Part shown: positions 28,683-44,089 of the stretch, piece by piece
How positions within the stretch are numbered: the stretch's first letter is position 1
Layout: each line of letters begins with the position of its first letter
Assembly: GCA_014584315.1 (NCBI GenBank)
Contig: JACTNA010000018.1
Span: 274,645-338,644 of the forward strand
Reading direction: 5' to 3'
DNA: 64,000 nucleotides
Source: Planctomycetota bacterium
GTDB taxonomy: Bacteria > Planctomycetota > Phycisphaerae > Phycisphaerales > UBA1924
Program-made: the position numbers and the translations under genes
The notes under the pieces: generated by a model
Database searches by the model: none
The model's input: only the letters and a program-made list of their open reading frames with translations
Told to the model about the DNA's origin: nothing

Positions 28683-28737
28683 CGCCCGCGTCGGCCGCCG
28701 GGGTCCGGGCCGCCCGCGCCGCGGGTACGCTCATTCC

Positions 28738-29178
28738 ATGACCAAGGCGCTGCTGACCGTCCTGCTGCTCGTCGCGTCCAACCTCTTCATGACCTTCGCC
28801 TGGTACGGGCACCTGAAGGCGCGGTCGTGGACGCTCTTCACGGCGATCGCGGTCTCGTGGCTGATCGCGCTGCCGGAGTATGTCTTGCAGGTGCCCGCGA
28901 ACCGCATCGGGCACGCGGGCATGGGGGGGCCGTTCACGGCCCCGCAACTGAAGATTCTGCAGGAGGCGATCACGCTGACGGTGTTCACCGTGTTCGTGCT
29001 GGCGTTCCTGAAGGAGAAGCCGCGGATCAACGACTACGTCGCGTTCGGGTTGATCATGCTGGCGGTGGTGGTGGCGATGTGGGGCAAGGGCGGGCCGCTC
29101 GTCGCCGGGCACACGCCCGCTGAACCGGCCGCGAGCGTGGGCGAACGTTCGCACGGGCCGGATGGCGACGCACGCTGA
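28738..29178 (+). CDS. DMT-family small membrane protein (DUF486)
   Basis: 146 residues with four hydrophobic helices. The DUF486 pattern is clear: SNLFMTFAWYGHLK, ALPEYVLQVPANRIGH, QLKILQEAITLTVFTVFVL. A hydrophilic tail of about 30 residues follows. Belongs to the drug/metabolite transporter superfamily by fold (established knowledge); no substrate is known. ATG 28738 lies 55 bases after rpoD, so it may be co-transcribed, and a strong hairpin follows the stop. Confidence 0.85.
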   Translation: MTKALLTVLLLVASNLFMTFAWYGHLKARSWTLFTAIAVSWLIALPEYVLQVPANRIGHAGMGGPFTAPQLKILQEAITLTVFTVFVLAFLKEKPRINDYVAFGLIMLAVVVAMWGKGGPLVAGHTPAEPAASVGERSHGPDGDAR

Positions 29179-29186
29179 GCGCAAAC

Positions 29187-29218
29187 GAACACGCGGACGC
29201 CGGAGCGTCCGCGTGTTC
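29187..29218. terminator. Bidirectional terminator hairpin
   Basis: Perfect 14-bp inverted repeat (GAACACGCGGACGC at 29187-29200 with its complement at 29205-29218) closed by a CGGA loop. It sits between convergent genes ending at 29178 and 29244. No long T run follows on either side, so it may act as a rho-independent but U-poor terminator. Confidence 0.75.
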
Positions 29219-29243
29219 TGTGAGTGTGCTGCGATCGAGCCGT

Positions 29244-29882
29244 TCAGCGGCGGCGGCGGATGCCGGCGAGTCCGGCCAGGCCGACGAGGGCGAGGCTGCC
29301 GGGCGCGGGGACAGTGATCGACCAGACGCTGAACTCCGCGTTGTCGCCGACGCCCTGGACGTGCTGGGCGATGCGCCAATCGGGGCCGCCGGAGGTCAGG
29401 GCGGCCTTGACGTCGCCGAAGGTGGTGCCGCCGACGTAGTCGAAGCGGATGGTGAGGGACTCTGTGCCGCCCTCGTTGATGCCGTTAACGGGGCGCGGGG
29501 ACTCCGCGCCGGCGGAGTAGAGGTTGCCGCCCCACGAGCCGCCGTAGGAGAAGCCGGGCTGGGCCGGGTTCCCCGGCGTTGCGCCGTCGGAGAAGTTCAC
29601 GCCGACGGACTCGAAGACGATCGAGCCTCCGGTCAGGCCGGCGAAGGCCTCGAAGTAGACCGACGTGACCACGGCGGGGGCCGTCGAATCGTTGTAGAAG
29701 GTGATGTCGATGAAGGTGCCGCCGTCGACGAGGTCGGCCCAGAGGTCCAGGCCACCGATGTCGGCGTTGTCGGCGTTCTCGTAGACGAACAGGTCGATGC
29801 GATCCGCGAGGGCGGAACCAGCGCACAGACCGACCACACCGGCGAGGCACAGCCCCGCCACCCCCGACTTGCTACGGACCAT
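29244..29882 (-). CDS. Exported protein with PEP-CTERM-like sorting tail
   Basis: 212 residues from ATG 29882, which has GAGGAG about 8 bases upstream. Signal peptide MVRSKSGVAGLCLAGVVGLCAGSALA. The mature part is rich in beta-prone, acidic and Gly residues. The C-terminus reads VPAPGSLALVGLAGLAGIRRRR, that is a VPAP variant of the PEP motif, one hydrophobic helix and an arginine cluster. This is the layout recognised by exosortase-type sorting systems in Gram-negative bacteria with extracellular matrix. The function of the mature domain is unknown. Confidence 0.85.
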   Translation of the reverse strand: MVRSKSGVAGLCLAGVVGLCAGSALADRIDLFVYENADNADIGGLDLWADLVDGGTFIDITFYNDSTAPAVVTSVYFEAFAGLTGGSIVFESVGVNFSDGATPGNPAQPGFSYGGSWGGNLYSAGAESPRPVNGINEGGTESLTIRFDYVGGTTFGDVKAALTSGGPDWRIAQHVQGVGDNAEFSVWSITVPAPGSLALVGLAGLAGIRRRR

Positions 29883-30124
29883 GTTTCGCTCTCCTCGTCT
29901 CTTCTCTACTCTTTTCGCCGACTGCTCCACTCAGGCGGACAAATCGCCGGAGGAAAGATGGAGCGGCCGGGCTTCTCTCTCGGCCACGAAGATACGGCAG
30001 AGGGTCTCGAGATGGAAGCCCCATCGCGCCAGATTGGTTCACTTTGGCAGTTTTCCCCCGCCTTTTTTCCGGGCTGGCCACCAGTGAACACACCGGGCCG
30101 CCTGTTCGTTTGGTGTTCGCGGAC

Positions 30125-31876
30125 TCAGTGACCGGCGAAATACCAAACAGATGCTGAATCGGGCTGCACAGGCGTCCCGAGGATGCCGGCCCGGATCAGT
30201 TCGATCGGGATCGCGTTGTGGGTCAGGACCGCGTCGTGGAACTCGCGGTCGGTCATGCGCCCCGCGCCGACCGTCTCGGCGTGCAAGGCCCGGAGTTGCA
30301 GGCCGCCGATCATGTAGGCGACCTGGTAGAGCGGGCCGTAGTCGCCCCCGACGTAGCGTCGGACCTCGCTGGTCGCCCCGAGCCGCTCGTGCCCGACGCG
30401 ATCGACGAGGAAGGCGATCATCTGGTCGGTGGTCATCTCGCCGAGGTGGAACCTGAGGCTGACGATGATGCGGGCGCAGCGGTGCATGCGCCAGAAGAGC
30501 ATGCCGATCCGGTCCTCCGGCCCGCGTGCGAACCCCTTGTCCCAGAGCAACATCTCCCAGTGGAGCGCCCATCCTTCGATGAGGAACGGCGTGCGGAAGA
30601 GGGAGCGATAGGGACGCTCGCGCCGGGCGACGAAACCCTGGAGGTGGTGGCCGGGGATGAGTTCGTGTGCGGCGACGATGCGTGTGAAGTGGCGGTTGTT
30701 GCCGCGCATGGACATCAACTTGTCGTCGTGGGGCATCGCGTCGGTGGGGTAGGCGACGAGAATCTGCTGATTGTTGTAGGCGGCGAAGGGGAGGGTGCGC
30801 TGGCCCTGCGGCGAGAGCATGGTCAGCCTCCACGCCTCTTCGCAGAGTTCGGGGACGGTGACGAGGTCGTGCTGCTTCACGAAGTCGATGCCCTGCCGGG
30901 CGAGGTCGGCCATGAGAGCGGCCTGCCCTCCGGGCGGCTCGTGGAGGCTCTTGACGTGCTCGAGCGCGGCCCGCCAATCCTCGCCGAAACCCAACTCGCG
31001 CGAGGCTCGGAGCATCTCGGCCTCGCACCAGGCGAACTCGCGTTCGGCGATGGCGATGAGTTCCTCGGGGGTGTAGGGGATGAACTCCGACGCCAGGTCT
31101 GCGAGCAGTTTGTCGCGGCCGATCGGGTCGCCGATCAGCGGGTCGTCGTCCTTTCCCTTCAGGCCGGCGACCTGCTCGCGCAGGTGCTTGGCGTAGTCGG
31201 CCATGGCGGCGACGGCCTGCTCGTGCGGCTTGCGGACCCACCAGGAGAACTCGGGGAGGTAGCCGTCGTGGTATCGGAACCAGTCGTCGAGCGAGCGGCG
31301 GAGGGCGTCGGCGGCCGAGGCGGCGCGGGCCGCGACAACGGGCGAGACGAGCAGTGCATCGCCCGGCTCGTCGCCCTCCTTCAACTTGCGTCCGGCGTCG
31401 ATGCGCTCGCGGACGGCCTTGATCTCGCTCTCGACCCCGGCCAGGCGTTCGGCCCACTCGCGCGGCGTCGGCTCTTCCATCCTCGAACGCGACATGGCCA
31501 GTTCGATCACGAGCCTGCGGAAGGGGAGGAGCGTGTCCATCTCCGCGAGGCGCGCCCGCGACAGGGCCTGTTCCGCACGCTCGGAGGCAAGGTGAGTGCG
31601 CATGAGCACGTAGTCGATGCGGCCCTGCTGGTCGAGCGCGCCGAAGTCGAGGCCGTTCAGGCGCGCTTCCCACTCGTCCCACAGCGCACCTGTCCGGTCG
31701 AACGCCTCCTCGGCCCACGGCCAGTCGTAGAACGACCGCACCGATCCGCGGTCGGCGGAGTACTGCTGGATGAAATCGGCCAGGTCGCGGCCGGCCTGCG
31801 CCCGCGCCGTCCCCGGCGCGACGAGGCACGAACTCACACACCACACGATCCACGCCAGCAATGCGGTTCGATTCAC
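30125..31876 (-). CDS. Exported DUF885 family metallopeptidase-like protein
   Basis: About 583 residues. Start GTG 31876 gives MNRTALLAWIVWCVSSCLVAPGTARAQ, a signal peptide, with GGAG a few bases upstream; an in-frame ATG 48 bases earlier lacks this. The C-terminal half contains HELIPGHHLQGF, the HExxxGHH-like zinc motif of DUF885, and FLIEGWALHWEMLLWD, whose Glu is the likely third ligand. The helical architecture fits the thermolysin-like fold suggested for this family. Probably periplasmic peptidase; substrate unknown. It ends 45 bases after the M24 peptidase gene on the same strand, so the two may be co-transcribed. Confidence 0.88.
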   Translation of the reverse strand: MNRTALLAWIVWCVSSCLVAPGTARAQAGRDLADFIQQYSADRGSVRSFYDWPWAEEAFDRTGALWDEWEARLNGLDFGALDQQGRIDYVLMRTHLASERAEQALSRARLAEMDTLLPFRRLVIELAMSRSRMEEPTPREWAERLAGVESEIKAVRERIDAGRKLKEGDEPGDALLVSPVVAARAASAADALRRSLDDWFRYHDGYLPEFSWWVRKPHEQAVAAMADYAKHLREQVAGLKGKDDDPLIGDPIGRDKLLADLASEFIPYTPEELIAIAEREFAWCEAEMLRASRELGFGEDWRAALEHVKSLHEPPGGQAALMADLARQGIDFVKQHDLVTVPELCEEAWRLTMLSPQGQRTLPFAAYNNQQILVAYPTDAMPHDDKLMSMRGNNRHFTRIVAAHELIPGHHLQGFVARRERPYRSLFRTPFLIEGWALHWEMLLWDKGFARGPEDRIGMLFWRMHRCARIIVSLRFHLGEMTTDQMIAFLVDRVGHERLGATSEVRRYVGGDYGPLYQVAYMIGGLQLRALHAETVGAGRMTDREFHDAVLTHNAIPIELIRAGILGTPVQPDSASVWYFAGH

Positions 31877-31920
31877 GGTTTCGGCTCCGGTCGAGTGCAC
31901 CGACCCGGAGCATACCGGAT

Positions 31921-33081
31921 TCACCGCCAGTCGAGGCCCTCGGGCAGCGAGCCGAGATTCTCGCAGCCGTTCTCGCGGACGATGACCACGTCCTCAATCC
32001 GCACGCCCCCACGGCCTTTGGCGTAGAGGCCCGGCTCGACCGTGACGGCGTCGCCGGCGACAAGGGTCGGCCCGCCGAGGTCCAGGAGCGGCGGCTCGTG
32101 GACTTCCAGCCCCACGCCGTGCCCGAGGCCGTGCTGGAGCGAGCAGTACCCCTCGGGGGCATCGTGAGGCAGGAGGGACCGATCCCAGCCGGCCCGCTGG
32201 ATGGGCGCGAGCGACGCCTTGTACGCGGCCTCGCCGGTGACTCCCGCGCGGATGGCTGCGATGCCGGCGGCTTTGGCCTCGACGACGGCGCGGTGCATGG
32301 CGGTCAGCCAGTCCGGCGCATCGCCGTGGACGACGGTGCGGGTGCAATCGCCGCAGTAGAGCGTGGCGCGATCGCGGGGGAAGACGTCGATGATGACGGG
32401 CTGGCCGGTGCGGAGCGGGCCGCGGCCGAGGTTGTGGCAGTCCTCGCCCTCGGGCCCGCAGGCGACGATCGCGGGCGCGTTCTCGAAGTTGCGTTCGAGC
32501 AGGTAGACGTCGATGATGAATCGGAGGCGTTCCGCGGTCAGGGGTTCGCCGTCGTGGGTGAGCGTGCCGTCGCGGGACGCGCCGGCGTGGGCGACGAGTT
32601 CGCAGGCCATGCGCACGGCGGACTCGGTCACGGCCTGTGCTGCGCGCATGGCCTCGACCTCGCGCTCGTCCTTTCGGCGACGGTCCGCGACGCCGAGGTC
32701 CGGGTCGAGTTCGACGGCGATCCCGGCCGCGCGCAGCGTTTCGGCGAAAATGAGGGGGAGGGTGCGATCGGCGCGGACGGCCCGAACGCCCTCTCGCGAG
32801 AGGCACTCGGCGGCGGCCTGGGCGGTGGCCGTCTCGCGATCGCCGGACAGCCCGCCGGCGGGGGCGAAGTCGGCCGGGCAGGCGACGCGGTCCACCTTGG
32901 CGTGCTTGCGGGCGCGTCCCATCTCGATGTCGCGGATGATGAGGGTTCGGGTGGGCTTCCCGTTGCTTCCGGGCGTCTCGATGCAGGCCGCCGGATCGCC
33001 CGCGCTGAAGCGGATGGCGTGGTAGAGCGCGAAGTTCCGGGCGGGAATCCCGGCGATGATGGCGGCGTTCGGCAAGCCCAT
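31921..33081 (-). CDS. M24 family metallopeptidase (Xaa-Pro aminopeptidase-like)
   Basis: Di-metal aminopeptidase of the pita-bread fold. The ligands can be followed in order: Asp in VIIDVFPRD, Asp in YCGDCTRTV, His in QHGLGHGVGLEVHE, Glu in VTVEPGLY and Glu in VRIEDVVIV. Residues 1-140 form the N-terminal creatinase-like domain. 386 residues. No signal peptide, so cytoplasmic. Divergent from gyrB and upstream of the DUF885 peptidase, which suggests a shared role in peptide turnover (inference). Confidence 0.92.
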   Translation of the reverse strand: MGLPNAAIIAGIPARNFALYHAIRFSAGDPAACIETPGSNGKPTRTLIIRDIEMGRARKHAKVDRVACPADFAPAGGLSGDRETATAQAAAECLSREGVRAVRADRTLPLIFAETLRAAGIAVELDPDLGVADRRRKDEREVEAMRAAQAVTESAVRMACELVAHAGASRDGTLTHDGEPLTAERLRFIIDVYLLERNFENAPAIVACGPEGEDCHNLGRGPLRTGQPVIIDVFPRDRATLYCGDCTRTVVHGDAPDWLTAMHRAVVEAKAAGIAAIRAGVTGEAAYKASLAPIQRAGWDRSLLPHDAPEGYCSLQHGLGHGVGLEVHEPPLLDLGGPTLVAGDAVTVEPGLYAKGRGGVRIEDVVIVRENGCENLGSLPEGLDWR

Positions 33082-33233
33082 TCGTGCCTCCTGTGGGCAA
33101 CTCTACGCCGGCGTTTCGATACCCCCGAACGGCCTCTTCGGCGCGGGCGCGGGCGAGCGAATCGCCCGTCGGCGCGCTACAATGATGGGCCTGATTCCGA
33201 GGCTCCCGGCAGGCCGGTTTCGACCCTCCTTGA

Positions 33234-36858
<3,625 letters not shown>

Positions 36859-36977
36859 GACGTTGGTCCGCACAACGGGCGTCTTCGGCGACAACCGAGC
36901 CGCAGCCCTGAGCAGGAACGAACGAACCCCGGTTCGCGGGTCGATACTTCTCCGGGACCCCGGGGATCACGTCGGCC

Positions 36978-38858
<1,881 letters not shown>

Positions 38859-38868
38859 GGATCTGAAG

Positions 38869-38944
38869 GGCGACTGACGGGATTTGAACCCGCGACCCCC
38901 TGGACCACAACCAGGTGCTCTAACCGAGCTGAGCTACAGTCGCC
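38869..38944 (-). tRNA. tRNA-His (anticodon GTG)
   Basis: A full cloverleaf is readable on the minus strand. The acceptor stem GCGACTG pairs with CAGTCGC, with an extra encoded G-1 opposite C73 as expected for tRNA-His. D-arm GCTC/GAGC, anticodon arm CCTGG-TTGTGGT-CCAGG with anticodon GTG, five-base variable loop, T-arm with loop TTCAAAT. The 3' CCA is not encoded. It ends 10 bases from the convergent kinase gene. Confidence 0.96.
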
Positions 38945-39091
38945 GTCTCGTGTCGGCCGGATCTCGCCCGACCGACACCAACCATAAGCCTCCCCCCGAC
39001 TTCCGGTCAACGCCCGCGCCGTGCGCTGGCCGGATCGCACCGCGATACCTACCCTTCCCACCCCATCCCGAACGATCCACGGAGGCCCGCC

Positions 39092-40687
39092 ATGCCGACC
39101 GCCGCACCCGTCGCGCTCGACCTTTCCGCGAACCGCGTCGTGGACGCCACGTCCGCGGCGGTGCTGATCGAGCGAGCGCTGGCGGCGGGCGAGGGACGGC
39201 TGGCCTCGAACGGTGCGCTCGTCTGCCGGACGGGCGACCGCACCGGGCGAAGCCCCCGCGACAAGTACCTCGAGGACACGCCGGGCATCCACGACCGCAT
39301 CGCGTGGGGGTCGGTGAACCAGCCGATCTCGGCGGAGGCGTTCGAGCAGGCGGAGCGGATCGCGATCTCGCACCTGAACTCGCGCCCGACCGTCTACCGC
39401 TTCGACGGGTTCGCGGGCGCGGACCCGCGCTACCGCCTGGGCGTGCGGGTCGTGACGGAGCAGGCGTGGCACGCGCTCTTCGCCAAGACGCTGTTCATCG
39501 AGCCGGGCGGCACGTCCGACTCGGGCGACGGGTCGTGGAAGCAGGACTGGACGATCCTCAACGCCTCGCGCCGCCGGCTCACGGCGGACGAGCAGCAGCG
39601 TCTGGGCGTGAAGGGGCCTGTGCTCATCGCGCAGTCGCTCGAACGCCGCACGGTGGTCATCCTCGGCACGGAGTACGCGGGGGAGATCAAGAAGAGCATC
39701 TTCTACGCGATGAACTTCGACATGCCGGAGGTCGGTGTCTTCCCGATGCACTGCTCGGCGAACGTCTCGAAGACCGACCCGAAGAACGTCGCCCTGTTCT
39801 TCGGGCTTTCGGGCACGGGCAAGACGACGCTCTCGGCCGACCCCGACCGCGCGCTCATCGGCGACGACGAGCACGGCTGGTCCGACCGGGGCGTCTTCAA
39901 CTTCGAGGGCGGGTGCTACGCCAAGTGCATCAAACTGACGCGGGAGGGCGAGCCGCAGATCTGGGACGCCATCCGCTTCGGGTCGGTGCTCGAGAACGTC
40001 GTCATCCACCCCGAGAGCCGCGTGCCGGACTACGACGACGGCTCGATCACGGAGAACACGCGCGTCACGTACCCGGTCGAGTTCATCCCCGGCGCGGTGA
40101 TCCCGAGCGTCGGCGCGCACCCGACGAACGTGATCTTCCTGACGGCGGACGCCTTCGGCGTGGTGCCGCCCGTGAGCCGCCTCAGCCCCGAGCAGGCGAT
40201 GTACTACTTCATCAACGGGTACACGTCGAAACTGGCGGGGACGGAGGCGGGCGTGACGGAGCCGACGCCGAACTTCTCGGCGTGCTTCGGCGCGCCCTTC
40301 ATGCCGCGCCGCCCGAGCGAGTACGCGCAGATGCTCGCCGAGCGCATCCGGAAGCACAACGCCCGCGTCTGGCTGCTGAACACCGGGTGGACCGGCGGGG
40401 CGTACGGCGCCGGCTCGCGGTTCAAACTCGCGTACACGCGGGCGATGGTGACGGCCATCCTCAACGGCTCGCTGGACAAGGGCGAGTTCACGCCGGACCC
40501 GATCTTCGGCCTGCCGATCCCGAAGGCCGTCCCGGGCGTGCCGGGCGAGGTCCTGAACCCCCGCAACACCTGGCCCGACGGCGCGGCCTACGACCGACAG
40601 GCGAAGAAACTGGCGGCCCTGTTCCGCGAGAACGACGCCAAGCACGAGATGACCGAGGCGGTGCGCGGGGCGGGGCCGCGGGGGTAA
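39092..40687 (+). CDS. pckA: Phosphoenolpyruvate carboxykinase (ATP)
   Basis: Gluconeogenic enzyme: oxaloacetate plus ATP to phosphoenolpyruvate plus CO2. Signatures: RTGDRTGRSPRDKYL, the metal-binding EIKKSIFYAMNFDMPE region, the P-loop GLSGTGKTTLSADPDR, DDEHGWSD and VFNFEGGCYAKCI. The C-terminal adenine-binding region is GWTGGAYGAGSRFKLAYTRA. 531 residues. GGAGG lies six bases before ATG 39092. A single-gene unit divergent from tRNA-His. Confidence 0.97.
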   Translation: MPTAAPVALDLSANRVVDATSAAVLIERALAAGEGRLASNGALVCRTGDRTGRSPRDKYLEDTPGIHDRIAWGSVNQPISAEAFEQAERIAISHLNSRPTVYRFDGFAGADPRYRLGVRVVTEQAWHALFAKTLFIEPGGTSDSGDGSWKQDWTILNASRRRLTADEQQRLGVKGPVLIAQSLERRTVVILGTEYAGEIKKSIFYAMNFDMPEVGVFPMHCSANVSKTDPKNVALFFGLSGTGKTTLSADPDRALIGDDEHGWSDRGVFNFEGGCYAKCIKLTREGEPQIWDAIRFGSVLENVVIHPESRVPDYDDGSITENTRVTYPVEFIPGAVIPSVGAHPTNVIFLTADAFGVVPPVSRLSPEQAMYYFINGYTSKLAGTEAGVTEPTPNFSACFGAPFMPRRPSEYAQMLAERIRKHNARVWLLNTGWTGGAYGAGSRFKLAYTRAMVTAILNGSLDKGEFTPDPIFGLPIPKAVPGVPGEVLNPRNTWPDGAAYDRQAKKLAALFRENDAKHEMTEAVRGAGPRG

Positions 40688-40872
40688 GTTCTCCCTCTCG
40701 GTGGGCGCGAACGGCCGTCACTTTCTGGCCGATCGCGGCCTAGCACGGCCATTCGATCGGATTCGGCTCCACATTGTCACCCCCCCCATCATTTGGAGGG
40801 TGCGCGATCCGTGTCCACTCGGTTAGATTAGAGTTGATGCCGAGCATCCGCTCCCACTCCGGAGGATTCACC

Positions 40873-41463
40873 ATGAGAGCAGCGTTCGTTTCCGCCCTTG
40901 CCCTTACCGCCGCGGCCGCTTTCGCCGACGTCCGCTGGAACGAGTTCGTCGATGGCGACATCTCCGGCGACCCCGACGCCCCGACGCCGCTGGTCTTCGC
41001 CCTCGGCGGGAACAGCATCATCGGGTCGGTTCTCGGACCCGACGACTCGCGCGACTACATCACGTTCGACGTGCCGGCCGGCATGGCCCTCGCCGCCCTG
41101 TACCAGCACCAGTACGTGGACCTCGACTCCGGCGGCCCTGGCAACATCGGCTTCCACGCCATCAACGCCGGCAACACCAGTTGGATTCCGGGACAGGACA
41201 CGGTCGGCTTCTTCCTCGGCTCCAACCACATGTTCCCTGAAGTCCCCGGCACGGACGTCCTGCCGCAGCTCGCCGACATCCCCTTCGGCGGCATCGGGTT
41301 CGACATCCCGCTCGGGCCGGGCACGTACACCTACCTCATCCAGCAGACCGGCCCGGACAATACGGGCTACACGCTCGAGTTCCGGCTGATCCCCGCGCCG
41401 CCGACGGCCGGGCTGTTTGCCCTGGCCACCCCGGCGCTGCTTCGCCGCCGCCGAACCTGCTGA
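40873..41463 (+). CDS. Exported protein with PEP-CTERM-like tail
   Basis: 196 residues from ATG 40873, with GGAGGA at 40861-40866 fixing the start. Signal peptide [20 protein letters not shown]. The mature part has beta-rich text resembling a pre-peptidase C-terminal type module ([38 protein letters not shown]). The C-terminus [22 protein letters not shown] is a degenerate PEP-CTERM arrangement. Same class as the protein at 29244-29882. Mature function unknown. Confidence 0.82.
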   Translation: MRAAFVSALALTAAAAFADVRWNEFVDGDISGDPDAPTPLVFALGGNSIIGSVLGPDDSRDYITFDVPAGMALAALYQHQYVDLDSGGPGNIGFHAINAGNTSWIPGQDTVGFFLGSNHMFPEVPGTDVLPQLADIPFGGIGFDIPLGPGTYTYLIQQTGPDNTGYTLEFRLIPAPPTAGLFALATPALLRRRRTC

Positions 41464-41478
41464 CGCGGGGCGACTCGC

Positions 41479-42747
41479 TCACCCCCCCGCTCCGAACCGC
41501 GCCGCCGCGGCGTTCGTCGGCTTGCGGTTGTCGTTCAGGCGCGGGTCGATGACGGCCTGCTTCGACGTGCGCTCGCCGGGGAGCCCATCCAGGGCGTTTC
41601 TGCCCTCCGGGACGTCCGCGCCCGGCCACCACCAGGCGTTTGCGCCGAAGCGGAACGTCTCCGGGCGCGTGCCCGGGCCGACGTTCACGAGCGTTCGCGG
41701 CCCCTCCTGCGGCCAGACGATCAGGCAGCCCTCGACCGCCCCCCCTTCGGACGCGGCGAACCGCGGGTCGGCCGTCTCGTGCAGCAGGCGGAACGCCCAG
41801 CGGCGCGGGGCGACGATGGTGCAGTCGCGCACGACCCCGCCGCGCGAGTTCACGAACGCGACCGCGCAGTCGCCGGCGACGAACACGCACCGCTCGACCG
41901 TGACGCCCTCGGCCTCGAAGCGCGTGCCCGGCCCCGCCTCCTCCGGCACGCGCGGGCGGAAGTACGCCAACCCCGTCGAGCCGCCGAGGTTCACCGCCCG
42001 CTGTCCCGCGTCCTCGAACCGGCAGCCGACGATCCGCACGTCCGTGCTGCCGCCCTTGGCCTGCACGCCGCTCGACTGCTCGTGCCCGGGCAGGCCGCGG
42101 AAGGTGCAGGCGTCGATCGTGACGCCGTGGCAGCCGACCATGTCGATCGCGCTGCCGCCCCAGCCTTCGACGAGACAGGCCTCGATCCGCACGCCGCGCA
42201 GGCCGGAGAGTTTGATGCCGTCGGTGTTGCCGGTCGGCCCGGTCCGAAGGACGGCGACGCGGCGGAGGGTCAGGTCGGCCTGCCACGGCTCGGCGATCGA
42301 GCCGGACCCGTCCGAGTCGTCGATGTTGATGCCGTTGTGTCGCGCTCCGGCGATGACCACATCCTGCACGACCACGTGTCGCGGCCGCTGGAGGAGCAGG
42401 CCGGACCCGGGGCCTGCCGGGCCGACCTCGATGCGCGGCGGGTCCTCGGGGTCCGCGCCGCGGATCACGATCGGGCGCCCTGCCTCGCCCCGCAGCCCCG
42501 CCAGCGAGGCCGGGCGATGCACGCCGGGCGAGAGGACGATCTCATCGCCCGGCCGCACGACAGCCGCCAGCCGCGACCACTCCTGGCCGGGGGAGACGGG
42601 GTACTGGTCGGCGTACGAACGCGATGAAAGAAGCCATAAGGAAACGATGAGCGCGAGAAGGCAATGCCGAAGCGGCGCCGGCGCGACCGGTAGCGGACGC
42701 GCCGCCAGAGCCCGAAACATTGTGAGTTGCATTAACTCCTCGCTCAC
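41479..42747 (-). CDS. Exported right-handed beta-helix protein (polysaccharide-lyase-like)
   Basis: 422 residues, or 416 if ATG 42729 is used. A hydrophobic signal ([19 protein letters not shown]) is followed by [40 protein letters not shown] and repeated VxIxxCxFxG-like coils ([46 protein letters not shown]). This is the pattern of right-handed parallel beta-helices in alginate/pectate lyase-like and chondroitinase-B-like proteins. No catalytic set can be fixed by eye. Starts 30 bases after the sucC stop on the same strand. Polysaccharide binding or cleavage outside the cell is the likely role. Confidence 0.82.
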   Translation of the reverse strand: MSEELMQLTMFRALAARPLPVAPAPLRHCLLALIVSLWLLSSRSYADQYPVSPGQEWSRLAAVVRPGDEIVLSPGVHRPASLAGLRGEAGRPIVIRGADPEDPPRIEVGPAGPGSGLLLQRPRHVVVQDVVIAGARHNGINIDDSDGSGSIAEPWQADLTLRRVAVLRTGPTGNTDGIKLSGLRGVRIEACLVEGWGGSAIDMVGCHGVTIDACTFRGLPGHEQSSGVQAKGGSTDVRIVGCRFEDAGQRAVNLGGSTGLAYFRPRVPEEAGPGTRFEAEGVTVERCVFVAGDCAVAFVNSRGGVVRDCTIVAPRRWAFRLLHETADPRFAASEGGAVEGCLIVWPQEGPRTLVNVGPGTRPETFRFGANAWWWPGADVPEGRNALDGLPGERTSKQAVIDPRLNDNRKPTNAAAARFGAGG

Positions 42748-42777
42748 GGTCGGGGCTTGCTGGAGCCCTCGACCAAA

Positions 42778-43995
42778 TCACCCCACCGCCGCGCAGACCT
42801 TCTTCGCCGCGTCGCCGAGGTCGGTCGCGGCCTGGAGCGTCGGGAGCGTGGCGGCGGCGTCCTTGAGGAGTTTGCGCCCCGCTTCGACGTTCGAGCCTTC
42901 GAGGCGGACGACGAGCGGCACGGTGAAGCCGACCTCGCGGGCGGCGTTGACGACGCCCTTGGCAATGACGGCGCAGTCCATGATGCCGCCGAAGATGTTG
43001 ACGAGGATGCCCTTGACGCGCGGGTCGGAGAGGATGATGCGGAAGGCCTCGGTGACGGCCTCCTCGCTCGCGCTGCCGCCGACGTCGAGGAAGTTGGCCG
43101 GGTCGCCGCCGTGGAGTTTCACGACGTCCATCGTGGCCATCGCTAGGCCCGCGCCGTTGACAAGACAGCCGATGTTGCCGTCGAGGGCGATGTAGGACAG
43201 GCCGAAGGCGTGGGCGCGCAACTCGGCCGGGTTCTCCTCGGCGGGGTCGAACAGGCCCTGGATGTCCTTGTGGCGGAACGTCCCGTTGTCGTCGAAGTTG
43301 AACTTCGCGTCGATGGCAAGGACGGAGGGGGCGGGGGCCTTGGGGCTTGAGGCCTGCGGCGCGGTGAGCACGAGCGGGTTGATCTCCGCCAGCGTGCAGT
43401 CCTTCTCGACGAAGAGCCGCGCGAGGCGCATCATCACGTCCGCGGCCTGCGTGGCGAGCCGCCCTGTGAAGCCCAGCGCGAACGCCACCCGCCGCGCCTG
43501 GTGCGCCTGCAGGCCCAGCAGCGGATGGAGCGGCTCGCGGACGATGGCGTCCGGGCGCTCGTGCGCAACCTGCTCGATCTCGACGCCGCCCTCTGCCGAG
43601 GCGATGAGCACGTTGCGGCGGGACTTGCGGTCGGTGGTGATGGCGAGGTAGTACTCGTGGGCGATCTCGACGCCGGCGGCGATGAGCAGCCTGCGGACCT
43701 CCAGCCCCTCGGGGCCGGTCTGCGCGCTCACCATGCGGTGCGTGAGCATGAAGCGGGCCGCCTGCTCGGCCTCCTCCGGCGAGCGGACGAGTTTCACGAA
43801 GCCGGCCTTGCCGCGGCCGCCGGCGTGGACCTGGGCCTTGACGACGGCCAGGCCGCCGTCGCCGAGGCCCGCTTCGCCGACGACCTTCTTGTAGGCCGCG
43901 GCGGCCTGCTCGATGGAGGTGATGACCTCGCCCGGCGGGACCGGGATCCCCGCCTCGCGGAGCAACTCCCTCGCCTGATACTCGTGGATCTTCAT
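42778..43995 (-). CDS. sucC: Succinyl-CoA ligase (ADP-forming) beta subunit
   Basis: TCA-cycle enzyme subunit that binds nucleotide and couples succinyl-CoA cleavage to ATP formation. [20 protein letters not shown] opens the ATP-grasp domain at ATG 43995, with [19 protein letters not shown] next. The domain ends with [11 protein letters not shown] and [13 protein letters not shown], followed by the ligase domain [38 protein letters not shown] and [14 protein letters not shown]. 405 residues, slightly long because of a Pro/Ser-rich insert around [13 protein letters not shown]. The alpha-subunit gene sucD, normally adjacent, is not next to it. Confidence 0.95.
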   Translation of the reverse strand: MKIHEYQARELLREAGIPVPPGEVITSIEQAAAAYKKVVGEAGLGDGGLAVVKAQVHAGGRGKAGFVKLVRSPEEAEQAARFMLTHRMVSAQTGPEGLEVRRLLIAAGVEIAHEYYLAITTDRKSRRNVLIASAEGGVEIEQVAHERPDAIVREPLHPLLGLQAHQARRVAFALGFTGRLATQAADVMMRLARLFVEKDCTLAEINPLVLTAPQASSPKAPAPSVLAIDAKFNFDDNGTFRHKDIQGLFDPAEENPAELRAHAFGLSYIALDGNIGCLVNGAGLAMATMDVVKLHGGDPANFLDVGGSASEEAVTEAFRIILSDPRVKGILVNIFGGIMDCAVIAKGVVNAAREVGFTVPLVVRLEGSNVEAGRKLLKDAAATLPTLQAATDLGDAAKKVCAAVG

Positions 43996-44089
43996 GTGCG
44001 GCTCCGTCCGGGACCAGCGCCCGAGCGGCATCGTACACAGGCGATCGCGGGCGGGAAGGCCGGGGCCTGCCGATCGGTATGATCGCGCG

